A stretch of 11,593 nucleotides of DNA from Prevotella sp. (GTDB taxonomy: Bacteria > Bacteroidota > Bacteroidia > Bacteroidales > Bacteroidaceae), in the NCBI GenBank assembly GCA_021636625.1, contig JAJWLX010000086.1, forward strand, positions 1 through 11,593, given 5' to 3'. The position numbers were made by a program, and so were the translations under genes. Below, piece by piece: positions 1-6,810 of the stretch (positions are counted from its first letter, which is position 1; each line of letters opens with the position of its first letter). A model generated the notes under the pieces. That model searched no databases. It was not told the origin of the DNA and saw only the letters and a list, made by a program, of their open reading frames with translations.

Positions 1-361
1 CATTGCCATAGAAATTGGTGGTGGTTCCTGCTGCGAACACCAGGTAATCGTACTCAATCTTACCGATGGAAGTCTGCAGAATCTTCTTGTCCGGGAACAC
101 GGCTCTTGCCTCTGCCATGCGGAAGTAGAAGTTCTTGCGCTTACGGAAAATCTGGCGGAACGGGAAGGAGATGGAACTTGGGTCGATACCTGCCGAGGCA
201 ATCTGATAGATAAGCGGAGGGAACTGATGGAAGTTGTTCTTATCGATCAACACCACCTGCAGGTTTGCATTGCAGAGATCTTCTGCCAAACGAAGACCAC
301 CGAGTCCGCCACCTACGATTACAACTCTCTTCAACTGATTTCTCTTGATATTAATACTCAT
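1..361 (-). CDS. ndh: Type II NADH:quinone oxidoreductase (NDH-2), N-terminal part, cut by window edge
   Basis: This is a single-subunit membrane-associated flavoprotein that passes electrons from NADH to quinone without pumping protons. Only the first 120 codons are present; the gene continues past the left edge. Translating the minus strand from the ATG at 361-359 gives MSINIKRNQLKRVVIVGGGL and onward. The GGGLGG dinucleotide-binding loop sits at about residues 16-21 and is followed by an acidic strand end (VVLIDKNN), typical of FAD binding. Further on are FPPLIYQIASAGIDP and a DYLVFAAGTTTNFYGN stretch, which match the conserved NDH-2 signature between the first Rossmann fold and the NAD domain. 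A consensus promoter lies about 100 bp upstream and it diverges from the LacI-type regulator. The family call is firm; the physiological acceptor (menaquinone is usual in Bacteroidota) is inferred. Confidence 0.9.
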   Translation of the reverse strand, partial: MSINIKRNQLKRVVIVGGGLGGLRLAEDLCNANLQVVLIDKNNFHQFPPLIYQIASAGIDPSSISFPFRQIFRKRKNFYFRMAEARAVFPDKKILQTSIGKIEYDYLVFAAGTTTNFYGN

Positions 362-459
362 AACTACTGCTGTTTGTTTGGAATTACTAAATACATATAT
401 TTGCTGAAAATTCTATTCTTAGAAGGCATATAGCCTAGTCATCGCTGAAAATTCGACTG

Positions 460-490
460 CAAAGGTACAACTTTTTAATGAGGTGGCAAA
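460..490 (-). promoter_or_regulatory. Promoter of ndh
   Basis: Read on the minus strand, TTTG at 490-487 is followed after 19 bp by TACCTTTG at 467-460. This is a full match to the Bacteroidota sigma-70-type consensus TTTG-N19/20-TAnnTTTG. Transcription would start near 453, giving a leader of about 90 nt before the ndh ATG. Confidence 0.75.
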
Positions 491-514
491 GGAAGATGAG
501 TAGAAAAATGGGAT

Positions 515-528
515 AGAAACCGGTTGCA
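515..528. promoter_or_regulatory. LacI/GalR-type operator-like palindrome upstream of the regulator gene
   Basis: The sequence AGAAACCGGTTGCA fits the LacI/CcpA-type operator pattern TGnAAnCGnTTnCA at every fixed position except the first T. The centre is the perfect palindrome AACCGGTT. It lies about 100 bp upstream of the -33 box of the LacI-type gene and just upstream of the ndh -33 box. It is a candidate autoregulatory or looping site. Only sequence similarity supports it. Confidence 0.45.
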
Positions 529-623
529 ATCGTTCTCATTTTTTATTCTTGCAAATGATGTTGCAAAATGTAATATGCAGATAGCATTTGGGTAGTTGTT
601 CTTGTCTTTTTCCAAGAAAAGTT

Positions 624-653
624 TTTGATTTTGAAGGAAATGTTGTATTTTTG
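624..653 (+). promoter_or_regulatory. Promoter of the LacI-family regulator
   Basis: TTTG at 624-627 is followed after 18 bp by TATTTTTG at 646-653, matching the Bacteroidota -33/-7 consensus. Transcription would begin near 660, about 40 nt before the ATG at 701. Confidence 0.7.
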
Positions 654-700
654 CATCGACAACTTCAATATTCGAACGTTTATCTTATAAAAACATAACA

Positions 701-1705
701 ATGAAACATGTAACTATCAAGGATATAGCCCGTTCGCTCTGCATCTCGGTCTCCACTGTTTCCAGAGCGTTGACGGATGACAAGAACATTCGCAAGGAGA
801 CGCGCGAGATGGTGGTGGAAGAGGCAAAGCGACTCGGCTACAAGCGCAATCCGGTGGCGATGAACCTGAAGATGGGGCGTACGAACACCATAGGTGTCAT
901 CGTGCCGGAGATGCACACCCCTTATGCTTCGCAGGTGATTAACGGAATACAGGAGGTGCTCTACAAGAAGAACCAGAAGGTGATGATTGCCGAGAGCGAT
1001 GAGAAGCCGGAGCGGGAGTTGGAGAACCTGAAGATGATGGAGCAGTTTATGGTAGATGGACTGATAGTGAGCCTCTGCAGCTACCGCAAGAACATCGAAA
1101 TGTATCAGCAGTTGGCGGCAGACGGTATGGCGATTGTCTTCTACGACCGCATTCCGTATGGATTGAAGATGCCGCAGGTTGTGGTGGATGATAATGTAGA
1201 TTCTTATTTCATGGTGGAGCATCTGATTCGTCTGGGCAGGAAGCGTATAGCCTATCTGCAGGGACCCGACGACATTTACAATGCCTATCAGCGAGGCTTG
1301 GGTTATCGCCAGGCGATGGAGAAATTCCATCTCTTCGACCCAGAACTGATTGTAAAGACGGGAATGACCTTTAAGGATGGAGCTGACGCCATCGACCGCC
1401 TTATATATAATAAGGTGGAATTTGATGCCATCTTTGCCTTTACTGATACTTTGGCGATAGGTGCACAGAATCGGCTCCGCGCTTTGGGTAAGCGGGTACC
1501 GGAAGAGATTTTCGTGGCTGGTTTTTCGGGCACGGAACTATCTACCATCGTTTCTCCGCAGATTACAACTATGGAGCCTCCACTGGAGGAGATGGGCAGA
1601 ATGGCGGCTGAACTGGTGATGGAGAAAATCAACAATCCGGAGATGGAGGACAGGCAGGTGGTGCTGAAGACCACGATGCAATGTAGGGAATCTACAGGAG
1701 AATAG
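701..1705 (+). CDS. LacI-family transcriptional regulator
   Basis: This is a 334-residue DNA-binding regulator of the usual LacI/GalR length. The N-terminal helix-turn-helix spans about residues 4-24 (VTIKDIARSLCISVSTVSRA), with the family's TIKDIA...S.STVSRAL pattern. The LGYKRNPVAMNLKMG hinge follows at 46-59, and then a periplasmic-binding-protein-like ligand domain from TIGVIVPE (about 63) to the end. The start is well placed because only three residues precede the HTH and a consensus promoter lies just upstream. It sits directly upstream of the dehydrogenase-MFS operon in the same orientation, with operator-like palindromes between, so it probably controls that operon in response to the sugar or polyol, or a derivative of it. 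Whether it represses or activates is not settled: the downstream operators lie well upstream of the -33 region, which would suit an activator or a looping repressor. Confidence 0.92.
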   Translation: MKHVTIKDIARSLCISVSTVSRALTDDKNIRKETREMVVEEAKRLGYKRNPVAMNLKMGRTNTIGVIVPEMHTPYASQVINGIQEVLYKKNQKVMIAESDEKPERELENLKMMEQFMVDGLIVSLCSYRKNIEMYQQLAADGMAIVFYDRIPYGLKMPQVVVDDNVDSYFMVEHLIRLGRKRIAYLQGPDDIYNAYQRGLGYRQAMEKFHLFDPELIVKTGMTFKDGADAIDRLIYNKVEFDAIFAFTDTLAIGAQNRLRALGKRVPEEIFVAGFSGTELSTIVSPQITTMEPPLEEMGRMAAELVMEKINNPEMEDRQVVLKTTMQCRESTGE

Positions 1706-1708
1706 TAT

Positions 1709-1753
1709 TTAAAACGTTTGCAGAAATTGGGAACGTTTGCGGGAACGTTTGCA
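1709..1753. repeat. Triplicate LacI-type operator-like repeats AACGTTTGC
   Basis: Three copies of AACGTTTGC lie at 1713-1721, 1732-1740 and 1744-1752. The first is embedded in TTAAAACGTTTGCA (1709-1722) and the third in GGGAACGTTTGCA (1741-1753); both are close to the LacI-type pattern with a central CG. Centres are 19 and 12 bp apart, so the outer two are 31 bp apart (about three helical turns). They sit between the stop codon of the LacI-type gene and the promoter of the dehydrogenase operon, some 60-100 bp upstream of its predicted start. Confidence 0.6.
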
Positions 1754-1797
1754 AGGTTTTTTCGAATAAAATATCTTTTTATCTCGAAAAAACAAAC

Positions 1798-1805
1798 TAT
1801 CTTTG
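1798..1805 (+). promoter_or_regulatory. -7 box of the dehydrogenase-MFS operon promoter
   Basis: TATCTTTG is a perfect TAnnTTTG box. No clean TTTG is seen at the expected -33 position, where there is a T-rich run at 1775-1780 instead, as might be expected of an activator-dependent promoter. Predicted transcription start is near 1812. This rules out the longest possible reading-frame start at 1803 for the dehydrogenase. Confidence 0.6.
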
Positions 1806-1827
1806 CCATCGAAAACGGGAGATAAGA

Positions 1828-1850
1828 TAGCTGAGGAAACTCCTCGGCTA
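1828..1850 (+). other. Strong 5'-UTR hairpin in the dehydrogenase-MFS leader
   Basis: TAGCTGAGGA (1828-1837) pairs with TCCTCGGCTA (1841-1850) over ten base pairs with a single G-U pair and an AAC triloop. It lies about 15 nt after the predicted transcription start and 57 nt before the ATG at 1908. No U-tract follows, so it is not an obvious terminator. It could stabilise the mRNA 5' end or modulate translation. Confidence 0.55.
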
Positions 1851-1907
1851 CTTGCTTCCCCAAAAATGAATAAACAATTAATATTTACAGCTAACAATAA
1901 AAGAATT

Positions 1908-3404
1908 ATGGCAAATTTAGTAAATGCAAACGCAGCAAATGCAACTCAGGTAGTGAAAGGTTATGCTTATAACCGCAGTTTGGTAAAGGCAGGTATCCTG
2001 CACTTTGGAGTAGGTAATTTCCATCGTGCTCACCTGGAGTTTATGACCAATAAGCTTCTCGAGAACAATACCCAGCAGAATTGGGGTATCTGTGGAGCAA
2101 TGATTCTCCCGGGCGATGAGCGTCTCTACCATGCCCTGAAGAAGCAGGACGGTGAATACACCCTTACTGTATGTGGACGCGACGACAGCATCCAGGTTTA
2201 TCAGTTGGGTGCACTCGTTGAACTCTATTGGGGCATTGAGGAGCAGGAGCAGATTCTGAACAAGATTGCGTCTAAGGTTATTAAGATTATCACCCTCACC
2301 ATCACCGAGGGCGGATACAACATTTCACGTCAGAGTGGCGAATTCATGCTCGACAATGCGCAGGTGGCTCACGATATCGAGAATCCAGCCAAGCCGGTTA
2401 CAGCCTTCGGATATGTAGCCGAGGGATTGCGTCGCCGCAAGGCAGCAGGCAATGGTCCTATTACCATCCTTTCATGCGATAATCTGCAGCACAATGGCAA
2501 TACTGCCCGCAAGGCTTTCATGACTTTCATAGAGGCTCAGGACAAGGAACTCGCTGCCTGGATGGAAGAGAACGTTACCTTCCCTAACTCAATGGTTGAC
2601 CGCATTACTCCAGCCACCCGTCCTGATGACATCGAGCGATTGAATGCTCAGAACGGAACCTGCGATGAGGCTCCTGTATATTGCGAGGATTTCATCCAGT
2701 GGGTAGTAGAGGATAACTTTGCAGCCGGTCGCCCAGCATGGGAAACTGTGGGTGCTCAGATGACCGACGATGTGACTGCCTTCGAGAATATGAAGCTTTC
2801 TCTTCTGAATGCTTCTCATACATTGCTCTCTTATCCATCTTTTCTCGGTGGTTACCGCAAGGTAGATGCAGCTATGCACGATGAGAGAATCCGTAAATTT
2901 GTTCGTGCCTTCATGGACGAAGACTTCACTCCTTACGTTCCAGCTCCAAAGGATACTGATTTGGAGGAATACAAGCAGTGCCTGGTAGAGCGTTTCGGCA
3001 ACCGTATGGTCAGCGACCAGGTGGCTCGTCTCTGCTTCGATGGTGCCAGCAAGTTCCCTGTTTACGTGATGCCGAACCTGGAGAAGATGATAGCAGATGA
3101 TGCTTCTGGCAAGCGTCAGGATGTGGAGTTCAAGCGTGTGGCTTATCTCTTTGCTGCTTACCGTCATTATCTGAAGTATCAGGTAGATGACAACGGTGAT
3201 GCTTTCGAGGTAGCTGATCCATGGCTCACCGTAGATGACCGTAAGGCTATCGAAAGCGATAATGCACTCGATTTTCTCAGCATTTCAGCCTTTACAAGCA
3301 CCGATCTCAAGGCAGCTTCTCATTTCGTAGAGCTTTACCTGAAGATGGTGGAAGACATCAAGGCAAAGGGTGCCATGAAGGTTTTGGAAGAAGAAATCTT
3401 GTAA
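1908..3404 (+). CDS. Long-chain mannitol 2-dehydrogenase / fructuronate reductase family protein
   Basis: This is a predicted NAD(P)-dependent oxidoreductase interconverting a polyol or aldonate with its keto form, for example mannitol to fructose or mannonate to fructuronate. The frame is open back to 1803, but that lies at the -7 box. Starting at the ATG at 1908 (after TAAAAGAATT) gives 498 residues, close to the 486-493 of characterised members; an ATG at 1866 is a weaker alternative. The N-terminal nucleotide-binding signature ILHFGVGNFHRAH is at 30-42. TITEGGYNIS is at 131-140, SCDN at 189-192 and MVDRITPATRP at 229-239. The catalytic set of polyol-specific long-chain dehydrogenases is present as K296-x4-N301-x2-H304 within MKLSLLNASH, with the same spacing as Pseudomonas fluorescens mannitol dehydrogenase. 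UxuB shares most of these motifs, so the substrate is not fixed by sequence. No uronate isomerase or mannonate dehydratase is visible nearby, and the partner is a single permease, which mildly favours mannitol or a similar polyol. Confidence 0.88.
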   Translation: MANLVNANAANATQVVKGYAYNRSLVKAGILHFGVGNFHRAHLEFMTNKLLENNTQQNWGICGAMILPGDERLYHALKKQDGEYTLTVCGRDDSIQVYQLGALVELYWGIEEQEQILNKIASKVIKIITLTITEGGYNISRQSGEFMLDNAQVAHDIENPAKPVTAFGYVAEGLRRRKAAGNGPITILSCDNLQHNGNTARKAFMTFIEAQDKELAAWMEENVTFPNSMVDRITPATRPDDIERLNAQNGTCDEAPVYCEDFIQWVVEDNFAAGRPAWETVGAQMTDDVTAFENMKLSLLNASHTLLSYPSFLGGYRKVDAAMHDERIRKFVRAFMDEDFTPYVPAPKDTDLEEYKQCLVERFGNRMVSDQVARLCFDGASKFPVYVMPNLEKMIADDASGKRQDVEFKRVAYLFAAYRHYLKYQVDDNGDAFEVADPWLTVDDRKAIESDNALDFLSISAFTSTDLKAASHFVELYLKMVEDIKAKGAMKVLEEEIL

Positions 3405-3407
3405 TTT

Positions 3408-4715
3408 ATGAAACAATCGATAACACTCAAGAGTGCAGGACCATTTTTACTCCTGACATTCATCTATTTTATAGTAGGCTTCCTTACTACCGTCAACGGT
3501 CAGTGTCAGGGTCCCTTGAAGATAGCTTTCCTTTCAGAGGTTACTACCACCAAGAACTCCCTGGCAACGCTCATCTCCTTCGCCTTCTTCTTGGGTTATC
3601 TGCTCAATAGTGCGAAGACGGGACGCTTGCTCAATAAGGTGGGCTATAAGAAGACGCTTATCCGTTCGATGCTGGTAATGGTGCTGGGACTAGCCTTCTA
3701 TCTTGCTTCGGCGCTGATTGCCGAATATTGGGGTGGAGCAGGTGTGCATATTTCTCAGGATTTCGTACCATTCGGATATTTCATTTTCCTTTTCGGTTCC
3801 TATCTGATGGGTACGTCTGCGGCAATGCTTCAGGTGGTTATCAATCCTTACATAGCTGCCTATCCTTTGCCGGGCACTCAACCGGTGCAGCGCATGAACT
3901 TCACTTGTGCGGTGAATTCATTCGGTACTACCATCGCTCCTTTTTTCGTAACGGGCGTGATGTTTGCCGGCGTTTCCCTGGATCGTGTTTCTGCCGATCA
4001 GCTCACCATTCCTTTTCTGGTGATGATGCTCATCATTGCCTTTACAACATGGAGCACTTCCAAGGCGAATCTTCCTGACATTGAGGGTACGAGAGAGGAA
4101 ACACAAAATGTGGAATCTGAAGGTAAGACAACTCCTTCTGATGATTCCAGAAATGCGAAGAAACGCAGCATCTGGTCGTTCCGTCATTTGAAATATGGTG
4201 TGATAACCATCTTCTTCTATGTGGGAACCGAGGTGGGAATCGGTAACAATATGAATCTTCATGCGATGGATTTGATGGGACATGGTTACGATCTTTCTCC
4301 AGCCCTTCTTGCCACACTCTATTGGGGAGGATACATGATAGGCAGAATAGTTTCTGCTGGTTTGAAGAACGTGGCACCTCGCCCTATGCTCATCGCCGTT
4401 AGCGTGGCGGCAATCGTATTGATGGCTATTTCCATGCTTACCGAAAATCTCTGGTTGATGGCTGCTGTGGGATTGTTCCATAGTGTCATGTGGAGTTGCA
4501 TCTTCACCTTGGCAGTGGATGGCTTGAAGGAATATACTTCCAAGGCTTCGGGTGTGTTTATGATGGGAGTTTTCGGTGGTGCCGTCTTCCCTGTGCTTCA
4601 GGGATTGCTTGCTGATTATATCGGTTCATGGCAGTTCACCTGGCTCGTTCCTCTCTTCTGCGAGTTCGTCATCCTCTGGTATGGACTTGTGGGTTATAAG
4701 AAGCAGGAAGTATAA
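3408..4715 (+). CDS. MFS sugar/polyol:H+ symporter, FHS (FucP/GluP-like) family
   Basis: This is a 435-residue inner-membrane permease with about 12 hydrophobic segments, likely a proton-coupled importer of a monosaccharide or polyol. The first segment starts at about residue 11 (GPFLLLTFIYFIVGFLTTVN). The cytoplasmic loop between TM2 and TM3 carries the motif-A-like GRLLNKVGYKKT at 72-83. The NPYIAAYP and NSFGTTIAP stretches are characteristic of the fucose/glucose-galactose branch. A hydrophilic, acidic then basic loop of roughly 35-40 residues (DIEGTREETQ to ARNAKKRS-like sequence) separates the two six-helix halves. The start codon is 3 bp after the dehydrogenase stop, so the two genes are almost certainly co-transcribed and the transported compound is probably the dehydrogenase substrate. 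A strong terminator follows. Confidence 0.88.
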   Translation: MKQSITLKSAGPFLLLTFIYFIVGFLTTVNGQCQGPLKIAFLSEVTTTKNSLATLISFAFFLGYLLNSAKTGRLLNKVGYKKTLIRSMLVMVLGLAFYLASALIAEYWGGAGVHISQDFVPFGYFIFLFGSYLMGTSAAMLQVVINPYIAAYPLPGTQPVQRMNFTCAVNSFGTTIAPFFVTGVMFAGVSLDRVSADQLTIPFLVMMLIIAFTTWSTSKANLPDIEGTREETQNVESEGKTTPSDDSRNAKKRSIWSFRHLKYGVITIFFYVGTEVGIGNNMNLHAMDLMGHGYDLSPALLATLYWGGYMIGRIVSAGLKNVAPRPMLIAVSVAAIVLMAISMLTENLWLMAAVGLFHSVMWSCIFTLAVDGLKEYTSKASGVFMMGVFGGAVFPVLQGLLADYIGSWQFTWLVPLFCEFVILWYGLVGYKKQEV

Positions 4716-4750
4716 AAGACATTAGTAAGACATAAATTAAGAAGAATATA

Positions 4751-4795
4751 AAAAACTCGGGATGTTTCCTTTTTCGAAGCATCCCGAGTTTTTTA
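4751..4795. terminator. Bidirectional rho-independent terminator between convergent operons
   Basis: A perfect inverted repeat, AAAACTCGGGATG (4752-4764) and CATCCCGAGTTTT (4780-4792), has a 15-nt loop that can pair further (TTC with GAA). It is flanked by A and T runs on both sides. It serves the dehydrogenase-MFS operon on the plus strand and the umuC-umuD operon on the minus strand. Confidence 0.92.
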
Positions 4796-4807
4796 TTTTT
4801 AAGAGTT

Positions 4808-4848
4808 ATTCTACAATCAGATGATTCATTCTGCAATCTGATGAATCA
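4808..4848. repeat. Imperfect 21-bp tandem duplication at the umuD 3' end
   Basis: ATTCTACAATCAGATGATTC (from 4808) and ATTCTGCAATCTGATGAATC (from 4828) match over 21 bp apart from three substitutions. The second copy encodes the last codons and stop of umuD; the first copy lies just past the stop. It looks like an old local duplication with no obvious function. Confidence 0.5.
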
Positions 4849-5284
4849 CATAGGTAACTACGCCCCAAATCATGAATCGGTTGGTTTCATCTACCCGGAT
4901 AGGGGAGAAGTTTTTGTTCCATGGGATGAGCCATCCGAAGGCTCCGCTCTCATCCATCTTGAACTGCTTGATAGTGAACTCACCATCCACGAAGGCGATG
5001 ACGAAGTTGCCGTTGGAGGGTTCAATCTGTCTATCTACAATGGCTAGGTCGCCATCGAGAATGCCTGCATCCTGCATGCTGTCGCCCGAAACACGTACAT
5101 AGAAGGTGGCCTCACGATGGCGAACCAGAATATCGTTGAGGTCTATCTCTCCCTCCATATAGTCTTGGGCTGGCGAAGGGAAGCCTGCCTTTACGCTTTG
5201 TTCTGCCAGCGGAATCGGCATTTTTGTTCCGAATTCCGCAGGGTGAAATGTCAGTCTTATCTTGTTATCGTTATTCTTGTTCAT
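4826..5284 (-). CDS. umuD: UmuD-like S24-family self-cleaving subunit of DNA polymerase V
   Basis: This 152-residue protein is the regulatory partner of UmuC. RecA-stimulated self-cleavage converts it to UmuD', which activates translesion synthesis. A short N-terminal arm is followed by the cleavage site A33-G34 in KAGFPSPAQDY, matching the Cys-Gly FPSPAADY site of E. coli UmuD. The catalytic serine is S69 in SGDSM and the general base is K106 in DGEFTIKQ. The 37-residue Ser-Lys spacing is the same as in E. coli (S60/K97). The C-terminal fold ends with FMIWGVVTYVIHQI. There is no helix-turn-helix, so it is UmuD rather than LexA. Its ATG overlaps the umuC stop as ATGA, so it is translationally coupled as the second gene of the operon. 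Gene order is the reverse of E. coli umuDC. Confidence 0.93.
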   Translation of the reverse strand: MNKNNDNKIRLTFHPAEFGTKMPIPLAEQSVKAGFPSPAQDYMEGEIDLNDILVRHREATFYVRVSGDSMQDAGILDGDLAIVDRQIEPSNGNFVIAFVDGEFTIKQFKMDESGAFGWLIPWNKNFSPIRVDETNRFMIWGVVTYVIHQIAE

Positions 5285-6594
5285 TTTGTTTTTACTTTCA
5301 GAATCTCATGAATATCCGTGGTAAACCGCTTCGACATATATTCCCGTTTCAAGTCGAATCGGCAACCATTGCCTTGTACGGCTTGGCGGATGGTGCCGTG
5401 ACCGTTTTTTCGGTTGATGGCATCGATGGCTTCCATCAGTGCTTTTTGCTTGCTTCGGTCGATAGGATCGAAGAGGTCTTGCTGGCGAGGATTGTCGGGT
5501 GAGATTTGCCACAGAATGACACCTGCCTTCTTGAAGTGAAACGACATGTCGGGGCGGTCAGCTCTGCTGTCTGCCATCGGTTTCGGGTATTTGGCGCGGA
5601 GAATACTGAGTGCGGCACCTACTATCTCTTCCTGAGCATTGGTGGCGATGGGCAGGGTGAGGGAATCGTGGATGGTGTATTCCGGCACGTTTTCGTTGAA
5701 TCTTGAAGTCCAGGCAAACACCGTGATTCCCTGACACACGCTGCCTTGGCGTCGAAGTTTTTCGGCGCAGCGCACGGCGAAATTAGCCACGGCTTCTTCT
5801 ACCACATCCTTATCGCTGATGCCTTCACCGGCAAAGCTCCGGCTGGTGCAGATACTCTTCTTCTGCGGCAGTTCCTCGATGCTGATGCAGCTTTCGCCAT
5901 TCAGTTCCTTCCACGTTCTCATCGTGGGGATGTTGAAATGACTGCGCACCCAACTCTCTTTTTTATCAGCAAACTGAGCTGCAGTTCGGATACCCATATA
6001 ATCTAATTTTCGGGCAATCTGTCTTCCGATTCCCCATACATCTTCTATCGGGAACAGCGACAAAGCCTTGTGTCTCCGTTCATCCGTATCAATGAGACAG
6101 CAGCCCTGATAGCCCTTGTATTTCTTGGCGAATTTGGAACCGATTTTCGCCAGGGTTTTCGTTTCTGCGATTCCGATGGAGATAGGGATTCCCACGGCTC
6201 GTAGCACATCGGCAGAAATCCTGGCGCCGTATTGTTGGAGGAGGAAATCATCTGTGACGGAAGAAAGGTTTTCCACCTCGAAAAAGCATTCGTCTATGGA
6301 GTACTGGTCGATGTGCGGCGAGTAGTGCGAGAGCATCGACATTACCCTGTTGGAGAGTGAGCCATAGAGTGTATAGTTGCTGGAGAAGATAGCCACGCCT
6401 TCAGCCTCCAGTTTTTCCTTTACCTGATAGAACGGGTCGCCCATCTTATAGCCCAGAGCCTTGGCTTCTTCAGAGCGTGCAATGACGCACCCGTCGTTGT
6501 TGCTCAAAACAACCACGGGCTTTCCTATCAGGTCGGGGCGAAACACTCGTTCGCACGAACAGTAGAAGTTATTGCAGTCGGCTAATCCTATCAT
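5281..6594 (-). CDS. umuC: UmuC-like Y-family translesion DNA polymerase V catalytic subunit
   Basis: This 437-residue Y-family polymerase copies damaged templates at the cost of mutation, together with UmuD'. The palm begins at the very N-terminus (MIGLADCNNFYCSCE, D6 metal ligand). KPVVVLSNNDGCVIARSEEAKALG spans 25-48, and the second catalytic acidic pair is D101-E102 in YSIDECFFEV (E. coli has SIDEAF). A helix-hairpin-helix-like VWGIGRQIARKL is at 187-198, followed by the little-finger domain. A sliding-clamp-binding motif QQDLF lies at 371-375, comparable with the QLNLF motif of E. coli UmuC. The protein is about 15 residues longer than E. coli UmuC. It is the first gene of a two-gene operon with umuD. 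The region upstream carries a promoter-like -7 box and three 22-bp iterons. No E. coli-type LexA box (CTG-N10-CAG) was seen just upstream. Confidence 0.94.
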   Translation of the reverse strand: MIGLADCNNFYCSCERVFRPDLIGKPVVVLSNNDGCVIARSEEAKALGYKMGDPFYQVKEKLEAEGVAIFSSNYTLYGSLSNRVMSMLSHYSPHIDQYSIDECFFEVENLSSVTDDFLLQQYGARISADVLRAVGIPISIGIAETKTLAKIGSKFAKKYKGYQGCCLIDTDERRHKALSLFPIEDVWGIGRQIARKLDYMGIRTAAQFADKKESWVRSHFNIPTMRTWKELNGESCISIEELPQKKSICTSRSFAGEGISDKDVVEEAVANFAVRCAEKLRRQGSVCQGITVFAWTSRFNENVPEYTIHDSLTLPIATNAQEEIVGAALSILRAKYPKPMADSRADRPDMSFHFKKAGVILWQISPDNPRQQDLFDPIDRSKQKALMEAIDAINRKNGHGTIRQAVQGNGCRFDLKREYMSKRFTTDIHEILKVKTK

Positions 6595-6623
6595 TTTCTT
6601 ATCTTACAAATCCTTTCGTGTTG

Positions 6624-6631
6624 CAAAACTA
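6624..6631 (-). promoter_or_regulatory. -7 box of the umuC-umuD promoter
   Basis: Read on the minus strand, 6631-6624 is TAGTTTTG, a full TAnnTTTG match. A start near 6617 leaves a leader of about 23 nt before the umuC ATG. No good TTTG is seen at -33, and the iterons begin 40 bp upstream of the box, so activation or derepression through them is plausible. Confidence 0.55.
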
Positions 6632-6670
6632 CAAAAAATATTCGAAACGCTAGTCTTTATCTAGGATAAT

Positions 6671-6736
6671 TTCCCTTAAGGTTCGAAATATTTTCCCTTA
6701 AGGCTAAATATATATTCCCTTAAGGGTAAATAAATT
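6671..6736. repeat. Three tandem 22-bp iterons with a CCTTAAGG core
   Basis: TTCCCTTAAGG starts at 6671, 6693 and 6715, exactly 22 bp apart (two helical turns). Each core contains the palindrome CCTTAAGG (CCCTTAAGGG in the third), followed by an A/T-rich 11-bp half with a loose TnnAATA pattern. The array lies between the divergent umuC and nitroreductase promoters. Exact spacing on one face of the helix suggests a cooperative protein-binding array; a small tandem-repeat (VNTR-type) locus is the alternative. Confidence 0.75.
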
Positions 6737-6779
6737 CAGGAAAATCATAGGATGATTAGAAAGAAAATCTCCGAAAGGC

Positions 6780-6810
6780 TTGGGCTTTTCGTGGATTTTT
6801 TGTAATTTTG
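6780..6810 (+). promoter_or_regulatory. Promoter of the nitroreductase-helicase operon
   Basis: TTG at 6780-6782 is followed after 20 bp by TAATTTTG at 6803-6810. Predicted start is near 6817, giving a leader of about 90 nt before the ATG at 6907. Confidence 0.6.

Larger units (their letters stand above)
362..700. other. Divergent intergenic region between ndh and lacI-type gene
   Basis: This 339-bp gap contains no convincing coding sequence. It holds a minus-strand promoter for ndh (460-490), a LacI-type operator-like palindrome (515-528), three copies of the palindrome TTGCAA (524-529, 549-554, 561-566) and a plus-strand promoter for the LacI-type regulator (624-653). The last two TTGCAA copies are 12 bp apart and may be extra regulator half-sites, but that is a guess. 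A small plus-strand frame at 227-433 overlaps the ndh start antisense and was not accepted. Confidence 0.6.

Noticed and set aside
227..433. Small plus-strand frame at the ndh start
   Set aside because: It is antisense to the conserved NDH-2 N-terminus and has no promoter or homology.
680..1330. 216-codon minus-strand frame opposite the LacI-type gene
   Set aside because: It is an antisense shadow rich in His and Leu, with no domain.
1803..1907. N-terminal extension of the dehydrogenase (frame open from 1803; ATG also at 1866)
   Set aside because: The first codon lies within the TATCTTTG promoter box, the extension would cover the leader hairpin, and the family starts near the ATG at 1908.
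6671..6736. CRISPR array reading of the 22-bp repeats
   Set aside because: Only 11 bp are strictly repeated with 11-bp A/T-rich gaps, too short for repeats and spacers, and no cas genes are present.
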